Source of the DNA: Dryocosmus kuriphilus
Taxonomy: Eukaryota; Arthropoda; Insecta; Hymenoptera; Cynipidae
Direction: 5' to 3'
Length of the DNA stretch: 64,000 nucleotides
NCBI GenBank assembly: GCA_038277395.1
Contig: CM076196.1
Location: forward strand, 95,796,385-95,860,384
Shown here: piece by piece, positions 46,829 to 57,453 of the stretch
Numbering within the stretch: the stretch's first letter is position 1
How the letters are laid out: each line of letters opens with the position of its first letter
Translations under genes and position numbers: made by a program
The notes under the pieces: generated by a model
Told to the model about the DNA's origin: nothing
Database searches by the model: none
What the model saw: the letters and a program-made list of their open reading frames with translations, nothing else

Positions 46829-47073
46829 TATATAAAAAATTATAGCGGCCTATTTGGGTTTTTTTATGTTTATTAAAAAGTGCGTTCTGACAACATGTTT
46901 CCACTAGGTCTTTTCAAGGATTTATCGCGCTTAACTTAAGATGTTTTTTGTTCTACTTTAAATAAAACTATATGCCATGAATAAGACTAAGACTTAACTG
47001 GAAACGTGTTGGCAGAACGCACTTTTTAATAAACATAAAAAAACACAAAAGGGTGCTATAATTTTTATATAGA
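46829..47073. mobile_element. Short palindromic element (MITE-like, ~245 bp)
   Basis: Two arms of about 75 bp (46829-46902 and 47000-47073) are inverted copies, sharing AATTATAGC, TTTTTTTATGTTTATTAAAA and AGTGCGTTCTG.CAACA.GTTTCC. It would form a long hairpin. No coding capacity; superfamily unknown. Confidence 0.6.
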
Positions 47074-47643
47074 AATTAATGGAAAAAAGTATTATATTGA
47101 TATCTTTTGTTTCTTTTTTTTTTTGCAATATAAATAATGAAATAAAGGAGAAAATGTGTATTTTAAATACTAAAACATTTTTAAACTCTGAAATTATTTA
47201 TATTTTAACTCATAAGTAGTTAAGAGTTTAATTGTCGCGCTGAAACCTATGAAATCGCGGATTTTCGTAGTAGGGAATGCATTTCCAATCGTTTGATTTT
47301 AATAAACTATGACCTCATCACTTGGAATGTAAACTGCTGTGCGTATAAGATTCACATAATCTATAATTACCATCAGAGTGGACATTGTGGATAAAATTGT
47401 AGATAAAATTGTTGAGAAAATTGAGGAACCGGTGAGCGTGGAAAAGGAATTGGGTTTGATGGAATCGGTGGATAGTAAGGCTTTGGTACTAGCGTCTGGG
47501 ATACCTCGAAATTTTTCGCAAGGTGAAACTCTTCTGACGAAGTTAAAAGAGAATCTGCAACGTTTAAAAGATAATTACTTTTGGCAATTAGGGTCTAAAT
47601 TTAATGAACTTATAACGAGAATCTTTCTTAACTTATGGCAAAC

Positions 47644-47673
47644 GTTTCGACCTCGGATAGGGATCTTCTTCAG
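47644..47673 (-). ncRNA. Hammerhead-like core in Penelope copy 1
   Basis: On the minus strand CTGAAGA is followed, after a possible 4-bp stem (GATC/GGTC), by CGAAAC. Type hammerhead ribozymes have CTGATGA and GAAA in this arrangement, and such ribozymes are known from Penelope-like terminal repeats. The T-to-A change in the core would impair cleavage. Treat as a degenerate candidate. Confidence 0.35.
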
Positions 47674-47688
47674 TGACAAGTAAATATG

Positions 47689-48520
47689 TGTGACGTGCGC
47701 CGAAGAAAGGGGGCTTACTCTAAAAAAATCAAAATCAAGATTTTTACACCTTTCGATAGTTTTTCAGTCGCTCTTTTTAATGAAACCATCGAAAAAAATT
47801 TCTAGCGTTATTATTGCTAATAATTGAGTTGTTAGGTACCCGAGAAATCGGGCTTTCGCTCAAGAGCTCGAGATCCCGTGAAACACCTCCCACCACTCAC
47901 CACTACATCTCCGCGTCTCATCTGTACCGTCCGTGGGTACAGGCAAACGTTGAGAAGCTCACGGTGTAATCGTAAAGGACGTCGCGTGTTTTCTTACATA
48001 ATGGATATTTCCGTCAATTTTTAGTGAATCGATCTAAAAATTTCCAAAAATCTTTCTTTAATAGTAAGGAACAAATGTCTCACTGAAAGTTATTTCAACT
48101 CTGAAGTTCCCTCGATACTTTTCCTCGCCGAAACTAAAAAAAAACATGCTTATCGGCCGGTCTGAATTTGCAATTAATTATTATTAAACAATAGGCAGCT
48201 TTAATTGTTTTATTGATATTGTAGATATCGCTAGGTTATACTGCGTGCGTATACCAAATTTCAAATATTTTCAATAATATTTAGCTGAGTTCTGACGATT
48301 TATGTTTTAAAACATAATTGAATTTGGCGACAGGAAGAAAAGGAAAATGCGGCAGCGTGGCCGCTATAATATGCGTGAGAATGTTGTGGTAAGTGGAGAG
48401 GGAAGATTTCGTTAGTCTTCCCTCTCTCCTAAAAGTTGCATTTATCGGGTCGACTTCGACCGCTCGCCCTGAAAAATTTCACTTATTAGAGTAAGCCCCC
48501 TTTCTTCGGCGCACGTCACA
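47689..48520. mobile_element. 832-bp non-autonomous DNA transposon with perfect 35-bp TIRs
   Basis: The left end TGTGACGTGCGCCGAAGAAA and the next 15 bases are repeated exactly, inverted, at 48486-48520. The interior has no ORF of note. Copy 2 of the Penelope element lacks it, giving a filled/empty pair. The target duplication is obscured by TATATA in the flank, so the superfamily is not assigned. The perfect TIRs imply recent activity. Confidence 0.85.
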
Positions 48521-49260
48521 TATATACAAGTTGTACTCAAAAATGACATATTAATGTGTAATAAAAATCATGCAGTGAGTGTGTAAAATATGTAAATGAG
48601 GGTGTGTAACTTGCTATGTCTCCTTCTCTCTTTAACCTCCTTTCACTCTATTTGCGACGTCCGTTTGGCCGAAGGAGTGTAGGATATAATCCCAAAGTTG
48701 AAAATATTCACATACTTCCACAAAACTAATACACATACAATAGTCGAGTTCGAAAGAAGTTAATTGAGAAAGTTAAAAACAAAAATGTGAATTTATTTTT
48801 TCAAATCGCAATTTTTAAAATAATTCTGTATAAAGAAATATTATCTGTTCAAAGGACCGAACTCTTCTGGAGGAGTGACCCTTCACAGATCCTATATTTT
48901 ACAGCTTTTTTAAAATTAGAACTAACGTTAAAAAGGGGGAGTTGTAACAGTGAGTCACTTTTTCCATGTTTGTAAACTAGCCTGTCCTGTCGGGCCGACA
49001 CAGGTAAGTTCTTATGGGGTTAACGACCTAGTTTCCACAAAAATTATTTCCTTTTTATGATGGGATGAGAAATTTTAGAAAGTTCATCTACATCCGTTCT
49101 CAAATGAACTGCATTTTTATTCGCAGCAATGTGACACATTTCAACTACCAGACGTTTACAAAGATAGCATTCATTTGCCAAAATTTTGGAATTTTCAAAA
49201 TCGAAAGGATGTTCCTTTTGTACTATATGTTTCGTGAACGCGGTCTGATTGTTAGGTTCA

Positions 49261-50340
49261 TTAATTATATCTTTTGTATGTTTTTTTCACCCTGACATCT
49301 AAAGGACGTTTCGTTTGACCGATATAAACTGCTTTACAATTTCGGCCTTTGCACCATATACCGTAAACAATATTGAGGTTGTCCAAACGATTTAATTTAT
49401 CTTTCCGTCTCAAGAAGGTTGTAAGATCTCTCTTATTTTTAAACGCCGTAGTTATATCATAATTTTGAAAAATTCTCGCGATCCGTTCCGATAATCCCTC
49501 TACGTAAGGAATGCTAATGTAAGATATATTTTCAATATTTTGCATTATTTGATCAGCGATACGTTGTTAATTTTAAGCCAGAACACTTAACCTGAGATTT
49601 ATATTTTCTGTAATAAATTGTTGCGGGTAAAAGTTATCAATCAGTGACTGCTCCACTAATCGCAAATTATTCTGATGAAATTGTTTATCGGGCAGTAACA
49701 GTGCTCTGTCTACTATATTAAAAATCACACTTTTTTGTATTTTAGAGGGCGGTTTGAATCAAAGTTCAAGCATCTACCCGACCACGTTTGTTTGCGGTAC
49801 CAATTGCAAATTATTTTTTGATTGTAATTCCTATGAAGTGTAACGTCTAGGTAATTTATCGTTGGAATTAAAAAATTGTAAAACAAGATCTATTTCGCTT
49901 TCGGGGAGCGCTACTAAAATGTCATCGACATATCTAAAGTACACCCGTGTGTGGAACCCTAATTTTGGCAAAGTTATTTGTTCTAAGTCATTCATGACAA
50001 TATCCGCTAAAATTGGGGAAATGGGAGAACCCATGGGCAACCCTCTTTTTGGTAGTACGTTTTACCTTTAAAATTGAAATCGGTACTATCAAAAAATTAT
50101 CTAAGTCCCTCTTCAAAATCTTCGCACGGAATTTTAGTTTTTTCGCGGATTTGATCCATCTACTGTGGATCGATAAGACTGCCTTTTCTTTCGCTACGTT
50201 TGTAAACATCGCTACACATCCAGGGATACGAAGACGTGATTGTCTGGGATCGCCATTTTTCCTTTTTTCTTCACTAAATTGAAGCTGTTAAGCAGTCTCG
50301 ATTGAGGAAACACAATTTTGTTGGCTATGAGATTTTTAAT
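49261..50340 (-). pseudogene. Penelope copy 1: RT and GIY-YIG endonuclease
   Basis: RT segments: LVKKKGKMAIPDN-like start, FTNVAKEKAVLSIHSRWI (50209), MPMGSPISPILADIVMNDLE and VYFRYVDDILVAL (50040-49900), with the catalytic YVDD intact. The GIY-YIG nuclease at 49545-49261 reads NIVYGIWCKGRNCKAVYIGQ and TKRPLDVR; VYGI..AVYIGQT is the GIY-YIG signature. The combination of this RT with GIY-YIG defines Penelope-like elements. Frame breaks lie between 50040 and 50209 and at 49600-49800, so it is inactive. Confidence 0.85.
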
Positions 50341-50379
50341 AAATATAGCCAAACTAACTCTGGTAGAGGGGGGAACGAG

Positions 50380-52450
50380 TTTTACAAGCACATTTTAGGC
50401 ACATACAGAGACGGTGATTACATCGTCTCTTGCCTCAAAAGCTGGTCACAAGCTAAGCTACAATTAGGTAAGCAATTTAATCAGGATTTTTTCCTCTTAC
50501 GTTGTAGAAGCAGAGGCATTAGCCTAAAAAAATCACAGATTTTCATGTCAATTTTGTCGACTTTCAAGGCTCTCAGGGACAGTTTTCACGGCTGGCTGAT
50601 ACATTTCAGAGGTCCACCCTGAACATTATAATTCAAAATGGTTGCAAGTCAATTAAACATTTAAACAATCTCATTGGTTCTTTGGAAAGGAGTATTGAAT
50701 TAATACTACCAATCCATATGATTAATGATTTTTGTCACTTTCAAGAAATTGAAATTCTAAGAGTATTTGAGCAACAAAAATTAAAATGTCAGAAAAGATT
50801 CGAAATGCTAATTAATAATGCAGAATGGGTCAGAGACACATTTTATAGTACCAAACTGTCTATAACACAATTGCTAATGTTAAGTCAAATATCAATAAAA
50901 TACATGAAGCAGGACAGGATCGTGTTAGATTAAATATCGCGAATACTATAGGTGGAGCAATGAAGTCGGGTTACGCTGAAAAATCGACACTCATTCAACC
51001 TTTGAAAGAAATTAAGGAGGCCCAAAAGTTTGCTAAAGATAACCCGGATATTATTTTTACGAAAGCTGATAAAGGTCACGTGACAGTAATGATGAAAAGA
51101 GACGATTATGGCATGAAAGTTAACGATTTGCTGCAAGATGGTGAGACATATGTTTTGAGAAATAAAGACACGATTTAAAAAACTGTAAGGGAGGTTACCA
51201 AATTAGTGAAGAAATGGGAATCGGGAAAATATATTAATGAACTCATCACGAAATGTCTTAAGGTTGTTCAACCTTCTAGATTTTATGGCCTTCCAAAAAT
51301 TCATAAGTTAGGTACCCCGCTTAGACCGACCGTTTCTTATGTAGCTAGCGGAACTTATAATTTGGCTACATTTATTAAAAATCTCATAGCCAAGAACATT
51401 GTTGCTCCTAAATCGAGACTGCTTAACAGCTTCAATTTAGTGAAGAAAAAAGGAAAAATGGCGATCCCAGACAATCACGTCTTCGTATCCCTGGATGTGT
51501 AGCGATGTTTACAAACGTAGCGAAAGAAAAGGCAGTCTTATCGATCCACAGTAGATGGATCAAATCCGCGAAAAAACTAAAATTCCGTGCGAAGATTTTG
51601 AAGAGGGACTTAGATAATGTTTTGATAGTACCGATTTCAATTTTAAAGGTAAAACGTACTACCAAAAAGAGGGTTGCCCATGGGTTCTCCCATTTCCCCA
51701 ATTTTAGCGGATATTGTCATGAATGACTTAGAACAAATAACTTTGCCAAAATTAGGGTTCCACACACGGGTGTACTTTAGATATGTCGATGACATTTTAG
51801 TAGCGCTCCCCGAAAGCGAAATAGATCTTGTTTTACAATTTTTTAATTCCAACGATAAATTACCTAGACGTTACACTTCATAGGAATTACAATCAAAAAA
51901 TAATTTGCAATTGGTACCGCAAACAAACGTGGTCGGGTAGATGCTTGAACTTTGATTCAAACCGCCCTCTAAAATACAAAAAAGTGTGATTTTTAATATA
52001 GTAGACAGAGCACTGTTACTGCCCGATAAACAATTTCATCAGAATAATTTGCGATTAGTGGAGGACTCACTGATTGATAACTTTTACCCGCAACAATTTA
52101 TTAAAGAAAATATAAATCTCAGGTTAAGTGTTCTGGCTTAAAATTAACAACGTATCGCTGATCAAATAATGCAAAATATGGAAAATATATCTTACATTAG
52201 CATTCCTTACGTAGAGGGATTATCGGAACGGATCGCGAGAATTTTTCGAAATTATGATATAACTACGGCGTTTAAAAATAAGAGAGATCTTACAACCTTC
52301 TTGAGACGGAAAGATAAATTAAATCGTTTGGACAACCTCAATATTGTTTACGGTATATGGTGCAAAGGCCGAAATTGTAAAGCAGTTTATATCGGTCAAA
52401 CGAAACGTCCTTTAGATGTCAGGGTAAAAAAGAACATACAAAAGATATAA
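50380..52450 (+). pseudogene. Penelope copy 2: RT and GIY-YIG polyprotein, frameshifted
   Basis: Segments in order: N-terminal region (LGKQFNQDFFLLRCRSRGI at 50470-50520; SIELILPIHMINDF at 50690), KEIKEAQKFAKDNPDIIFTK and ADKGHVTVMMKRDDY (51000-51110), FYGLPKIHKLGTPLRPTVSY (51280), FTNVAKEKAVLSIH (51505), MPMGSPISPILADIVMNDLE plus YVDDILVAL (51674-51800), then the GIY-YIG domain at 52169-52450. KADKGN/H-VTVMM and GLPKIHK are typical of Penelope RTs. Breaks at about 50935, 51178, 51500, 51660 and 51890 leave no intact ORF. Confidence 0.85.
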
Positions 52451-52491
52451 TTAATGAACCTAACAATCAGACCGCGCTCACGAAACATATA

Positions 52492-52898
52492 CACTGAGGT
52501 CTCGATTTGAGTCTGGCTCGGTTGGTCAGTGACACACAAATGGAGACCGCGAAACAGTAAACAAGTCAGGTCCGTATGTACCAGTGTTCCCTTTGGTGGC
52601 AGCGCGAGGTCCAAGAATGTGTTTGAAAAAAATTGAATAATTAAAATTTTCAATTGTTTGATCTATACAGTCTGATAAAAATTTTATCAGCGCCAGGTTG
52701 TGCTAATAGCAGAGACAAAAATCCACGTTAGTGATACGAGTTGAATGGGGTTAGGGCACTGCCCACTTTGTGGCTACAGTGTTGGTGAATTTTCCCTCTG
52801 ACCCCTCGACTCACTCCGCCCAAGCTCAATTGTTATCCGAGCTCGGAAGATTTCTTGGAAAACACAAATCGAGGGCAACTGAAACCGAGTCCCTAGTG
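52492..52898. mobile_element. 407-bp MITE flanked by TA
   Basis: The ends CACTGAGGTCTCGATTTGAG and (inverted) CACTAGGGACTCGGTTTCAG form imperfect TIRs. TA lies on both sides (52490-52491 and 52899-52900). Copy 1 has the uninterrupted site ACATATAGTAC, which confirms a precise TA-duplicating insertion, as in Tc1/mariner-related elements. No coding capacity. Confidence 0.8.
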
Positions 52899-53623
52899 TA
52901 GTACGAAAGGAACATCCTTTCGATTTTGAAAATGCCAAAATTTTGGCAAATGAAAGCCATCTTCGTAAACGTCTGGTATTTGAAATGTGTCACATTGCTG
53001 CTAATAAAAATGCAGTTAATTTGAGTATGGATGTGGACAAACTTTTTAAAATCTATGATCCCTTCATAAAAAGGAAATAATTTTTGTGGAAACGAGGTCG
53101 TTAACCCCATAAGAACTTGCCTGTGTCGGCCCGAGAGGACAGGCTAGTTTACAAACATGGGAAAAATGACTCACTGTTAGAACTCCCCCTTTTTAGCGTT
53201 AATTCTAATTTTAAAAAAGTCGTAAAATATAGGATTTGTGAAGAGTCACTCCTCCAGAAGAATTCGGTCCTTTGAACAGAGCGGATGTCTTTATACAGAA
53301 TTATTAAAAATTTTGTGATTTGGAAAAAATAAATTCATATTTTTGTTTTTAACTTTCTCATTTAACTTCTTTTGAACTCGGACTATTGTATGCGTATTAG
53401 TTTTGTGAAAGTGTGTGAATATTTTCAACTTTGGGATTATATCCTACACTCCTTCGACCAAACGGACGTCGCACATAGAGTGAAAGGAGGTTAAAGAGAG
53501 AATAAGAGATAGCAAGTTACACACCCTCATTTACATATTTAGACACTCTCACTGCATGATTTTTATTACACATTAATATGTAATTCTTAAGTACAACTTG
53601 TGTATATATATCTTTATTTGACA

Positions 53624-53653
53624 CTGAAGAGGACCCTATCCTAAATCGAAACG
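53624..53653 (+). ncRNA. Hammerhead-like core in Penelope copy 2
   Basis: CTGAAGA, then a short possible stem (GGA/TCC), then CGAAACG. It lies at the place equivalent to the copy 1 candidate and carries the same T-to-A core change, so the change predates the duplication or is the family state. Confidence 0.35.
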
Positions 53654-53749
53654 TTTGCCATAAGTTAAGAAAGATTCTAGTTATAATTTCATTAAATTTA
53701 GACCCTAAATGCCAAAAGTAATTATCTTTTAAACAACTAATAATTGGGT

Positions 53750-54380
53750 CAATCAAAAAACGGTATCTTTCCATAAAAGAGTAAAGATGGCACGAAACAG
53801 TATCTGCAATCTTCGCTGGAGTTGGATCATCGCACATAGATTTCAACAAGTTCAATATTTTGGAAGGTTGAATGATTTTTTGAAAAATAACTGCATGCTT
53901 TGTGGTTGAAGATGAAGAGTGGCAACGTCATATCGGAAACTGAGCTCCTTCGGCTGTTGCAGTTGCAATATTTTCTCCGTAGGTGTAATAAAAACAGTGT
54001 TGAACTGCGCCCTGTTTGCATTGGAAACATTCTAGTCCTCGAGCAGAGTTATACACTGAAAAGAGGATTTGGACATTTTGCATTTAAAGATATCAGAATC
54101 AAACCACTAGAAATAAAAAATTGTCTCTAAAAATCCAAGCAATAAATTCTTGCACACTGTTTCAAAATTGGCGTCCTCTGACAATACTTTTTAAATACTT
54201 CGTTCAAATCGCCAGCAGGCTTTGCAGATTCTATCTCAGTTTGTAACTGCTTTATATTCACTAGTGATTTTAGACAACTTTCTGTGTCTTCAATTCCTTT
54301 TTTGGCAGTACCAAAAGCTGAGAGTCCATCATTCTTTTCGCATTTTTTGTCGACTAAATTCTGAACTTCTGTGACTGGTA
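53750..54380 (-). pseudogene. Remnant of a 27-kDa hemolymph glycoprotein-type gene (DUF1397-like)
   Basis: A host-type, non-TE coding remnant. The right segment (54380 to about 54140), preceded by an acceptor (TTTTTGCTAG), reads VQNLVDKKCEKNDG, TESCLKSLVNIKQLQTEIES, KPAGDLNEVFKKYCQRTPIL, KQC. After an acceptor-like CTCTTTTCAG, the left segment (from 54055) reads ARGLECFQCKQGAVQHC, ending QFPI and a stop. In shifted frames it continues LPLFIFNHKACSYF and MCDDPTPAKIADTV. The spaced Cys pattern (KC..C..YC..C, ECFQ.KQ..V..C) resembles insect 27-kDa hemolymph proteins as I remember them. The middle of the family sequence is missing and two frame changes are needed, so it is probably a pseudogene. 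The Penelope pair ends its left side and copia sits to its right. Confidence 0.5.
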
Positions 54381-54560
54381 CTAGCAAAAACTTTTAGAGT
54401 AAAAAAAAAAGGGATCGAGCAAACTACAAGAGTAGAGTGGCAACTTTTATAGTAGCATTAATTTTCTGAAATAATTGGATGAAATTATTTCAGAATTTTC
54501 TAAAAAGTAAAGTAATTTTTGAAACTAATTCCAAGTTGTTAGACTACATAACTGTTGGGA

Positions 54561-54813
54561 TGTTGGGTTTGATAAAAAGTGATGCAGAGTTATTAAGCAA
54601 CTGCCGTTTATTAATGAAACACCCGTGACGTAGAAAGACCTCTGGAACACGTCTATACTCCAAGAAAGCACGAACAAGAGACAGACGCCTCGGAGCGTGG
54701 CCGGTAACGTTGCAGTAAGTAGGAGAAAAGTTAAGGAGAGCCGTGCGCTTACGACCTCTATTGTAAAGTCTCAGCGACAACCGTACATATACATGCGCTC
54801 ACACTTATGCTCA
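54561..54813 (-). repeat. Copia 3' LTR
   Basis: Matches the 5' LTR at 60518-60690 (TGTTGGGTTTGATAAAAAGT; GAAAGACCTCT.GAACACGTC; CGGAGCGTGGCCGGTAACGT). In element orientation it would start TGAGCATAAG just after a GAGAGGGAG polypurine tract (54814-54822) and end CCCAACA. That gives about 253 bp; the outer limit is inferred from the TG..CA rule. Confidence 0.75.
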
Positions 54814-54819
54814 ACTCCC

Positions 54820-55110
54820 TCTCGATGAGATTTTACTTTAAAAACAAATGAGTTGTAAAAGGTTAAGCGCAAGTACAAGTATATGGTATTTTTGCGGTAT
54901 TTTCTGGTTTTGTCTTGCTCGTGGCGTTTTCATCTTGACTGTCTGCTCATCTTTGGTATCAGTTTTTAAGTGAGGCAGATTAGGCGACGGCTCCACTTCT
55001 TTTTTCTGAGAACATTAGAAAAGTGTTTTAAAATTCTTTATAGTTAAAACTTTCATGAATAAGGAAGGGTAAGGATTTGGTAAAAATGTCAGCTTTATGA
55101 TCTTTTAAGC
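54820..55110. other. Copia region between RNase H and the 3' LTR
   Basis: About 300 bp of non-coding or heavily decayed element sequence. No further ORF is recognised. Confidence 0.4.
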
Positions 55111-55114
55111 TAAC

Positions 55115-55975
55115 CTAGATTATTATTATCAATTCCCTTTTTGCACATTCTTTAACGTAATGTTCTCTTACTTCAGTCATATGTTTTAATCGTGTACCTC
55201 CGTCGATTTTAGTGCTACGAATTGCTGCCTGATTATCGAAGAATAATGTCATGGGACAAGTCGGTATATTTAGACAATTTTCTACTGATTTACCAGGGTC
55301 TCCGAACAGTTCTATTAAGTACCGCATTTCCTGACTGAGCCTCTACAGTCGGCAAAGCTAGCGTCAGAATATGCCTGCATGCCTTCGCCTGAGCGAATAT
55401 CTGAGCACTCGTTCAACCATGCACCATTCTTCACTCGTAGGGTTTAATTGCTGTCGACTAAGTACATTTACTGCATACGAAAAATCGTGTCTTGTTGAGT
55501 TGGCTAGGTATAAAAGTGAGCCTACCGCTTCCCTATATCTCGTATTATCAAACTTTTAATTGTTCACATCTTCATCCTCTCGATTTCATCTTTCGCGCGT
55601 GTAAACTTGGTTTGTAACTATCGGCGTGCGTTGTGGTTTTGCGTTTTCATAGCCGAAACGTTCTAGCATGTTTTCGATAAATTTCGTTTTATTTAACTCT
55701 ATCGTTTTCTTTTCAAAGTTACTTTTAATGTTTATGCCTAAGTATTCTGTTGGTTGTCGTAAATCTTTCATTTTGTATACACTCATTAGTTTAGTTTTAA
55801 ATTCAATAATTTTCGTTTCATTGTTTTCCGCTATAATTACATCGTCTACGTAAAAAGCCAGCAAAATTGTGGTGTTTTATTGTATGAAAATAAATAAGCA
55901 TTTTTCGTTTTCGAGTTGGTACAAGAAGAATTTTAATTTATTCGAAATCGCAAAGATTGACCTAATTAATGGAAG
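55115..55975 (-). pseudogene. Copia RT palm and RNase H
   Basis: RT at 55864-55586 has LAFYVDDVIIAENNETKI (catalytic YVDD intact), then KMKDLRQPTEYLGINI and ENMLERFGYENAKP. RNase H at 55327-55115 carries MTLFFDNQAAIRSTKI and RLKHMTEVREHYVKE, matching the DNQAAI signature of copia RNase H. Between them (55330-55580) the frame is broken, as it is near 55870-55975, where RT fingers are lost. Confidence 0.8.
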
Positions 55976-55976
55976 C

Positions 55977-57360
55977 CTATATACCGGCGCGTACAATTTT
56001 GTGTACTTTGTTGTGGTCTAATGGTTCTAATTCTTTTTCGATTGCTCGTTTCCATTCCGGACCGTCTGGTCTGTTTATCGCTTCTTTATACGTTTTCGGA
56101 TCGCCTTTTATGTTTACGATTAAAGCATAATATTGATTATCGCAATCAGCTAAGTTATTTCCTTGGAGAACGTTTAGAGTGAATAGTACTTGTATTTTGC
56201 ATGGATGACCGCGTTTTCTTTTGACTTGTACGTTTGAGTTTTCTTCTTCACTTTGCGGACTCACATCTTGTGTTTCTCCCTTAGTTCGCAAGCTAGGAGA
56301 AATTACGTCGTCTGCGTTCAAGTTTTCTTCGTCTACGCGAACTTCCGACTCTCCCTCGTTCCGATGAACTACTTGTTCTGCGCTCGTGATACTTGATTCT
56401 CCCTCGTTTCCTAAGTCTAGTCTTAATTCGTTGTTTAAATTTGTTTCATAGCTATCCCTTTCTTTTTGGTTTAAGTATATGTCTCCGTACGGTAATCGTT
56501 CTATAAATCTTACATTTCTACTTTCAAAAATGCTTTTCGTTTCAGGGTGAAATAATAAGTACCCTGTTTTTGTGTAGCCTACCAAAACTATTCGTACTGA
56601 TTGTGCCCCAAATTTAAAATCTGGTTTACTTGTTTTCTTTATGTAAGCTATACATCCGAGTCGTTTGACATAATTTATATCATAATGAAAATTTGGTGCA
56701 AACAGTTTTAATGGTACTTGCATGTCTAATTTTTTGTGTGGCATTATGTTATGAACATATGTTGCTGCTCCTAATGCTAGACCCAACATGTTTGTACCAT
56801 AGGTAATTTCGAATCTATTATACGATCTTACTTTCTTTTTTATCGTCTGATTAAATCTTTCTGACACACCGTTATGTTGTTGCGTCGCTGGACTAACAAG
56901 TGATAATTCGGCGTCGTATTTTCTTAATAATTTTCTCGTGTTTTTACTTGTAAGTTCAGTTCCCTAGTCACATTCTAAGTAGCATATTTTCTAATTTCTT
57001 CCTGATATTATAAAATTGTTTAAGCATTTGTGTACGTCGTTTTTAAGTTGTAAGGGATATGTCATCGTGAATCGCGAATAACTTTCTACATACACTACTA
57101 TACTAAAGGGTCCCATTACGTGTGCGTGTATTTTCATGAGTGAGACATTTGCAACTGTTCGTGTTGTTGAAAAAGGTAGTTTATTAAATTTTGTTAACAT
57201 GCAAACTTCATATTCCCGTATGCTTTCGTCATAGTCGAAATTTTTATCATTTTTAATTTCTGGATACTGATTTTTAAGAGCTTTTAAATATTCAGCCGAA
57301 ATATGTCCTAATCGTTCAGTTTCACAATCTTGTGTCAAGTCGTATTTTGCTTTAATTTTG
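55977..57360 (-). pseudogene. Copia integrase and start of RT
   Basis: At 57338-56991: ERLGHISAEYLKAL and EVCMLTKFNKLPF (zinc-binding region), then IHAHVMGPFSIV in place of the usual H-(S/T)-D-V-x-G-P, so the first catalytic Asp appears to be His. At 56867-55977: MSERFNQTIKKKV (catalytic Glu region), KLFAPNFHYDINYVKRLGC, a long acidic linker, then RT start PDGPEWKRAIEKELEPLDHN. A stop and frame change lie near 56960. Confidence 0.8.
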
Positions 57361-57453
57361 CATCGTCGATGTTTTTAATTTTTCGATTTTTGTCAGTGTT
57401 TAAGATATCAAGATTTAACGTGTTTGAATCTTTCTTTTGTATTTCGTTACAAT

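Larger units (their letters stand above)
47570..50358 (-). mobile_element. Penelope-like element, copy 1 (5'-truncated)
   Basis: A Penelope-like element lies on the minus strand: RT part at 50340-49830, GIY-YIG endonuclease at 49545-49261, then a 3' region to 47570. It matches copy 2 (50359-53735) in mirror orientation, the two meeting at about 50358. It lacks the N-terminal half of the ORF. A TIR element (47689-48520) is inserted in its 3' region. Confidence 0.85.
50359..53735 (+). mobile_element. Penelope-like element, copy 2 (more complete)
   Basis: Plus-strand copy containing the N-terminal region missing in copy 1. It runs from the mirror point at about 50359 through RT and GIY-YIG to about 53735, where similarity to copy 1 ends. 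A 407-bp MITE (52492-52898) lies just 3' of the ORF. Inverted, partly truncated copy pairs are common for Penelope-like elements. Confidence 0.85.

Noticed and set aside
47378..47683. Plus-strand 101-codon frame with DIVDKIVDKIVEKI repeats
   Set aside because: Its C-terminal half is antisense to the Penelope 3' region, and the N-terminal half comes from a short GATAAAATTGT repeat. No independent support for a gene.
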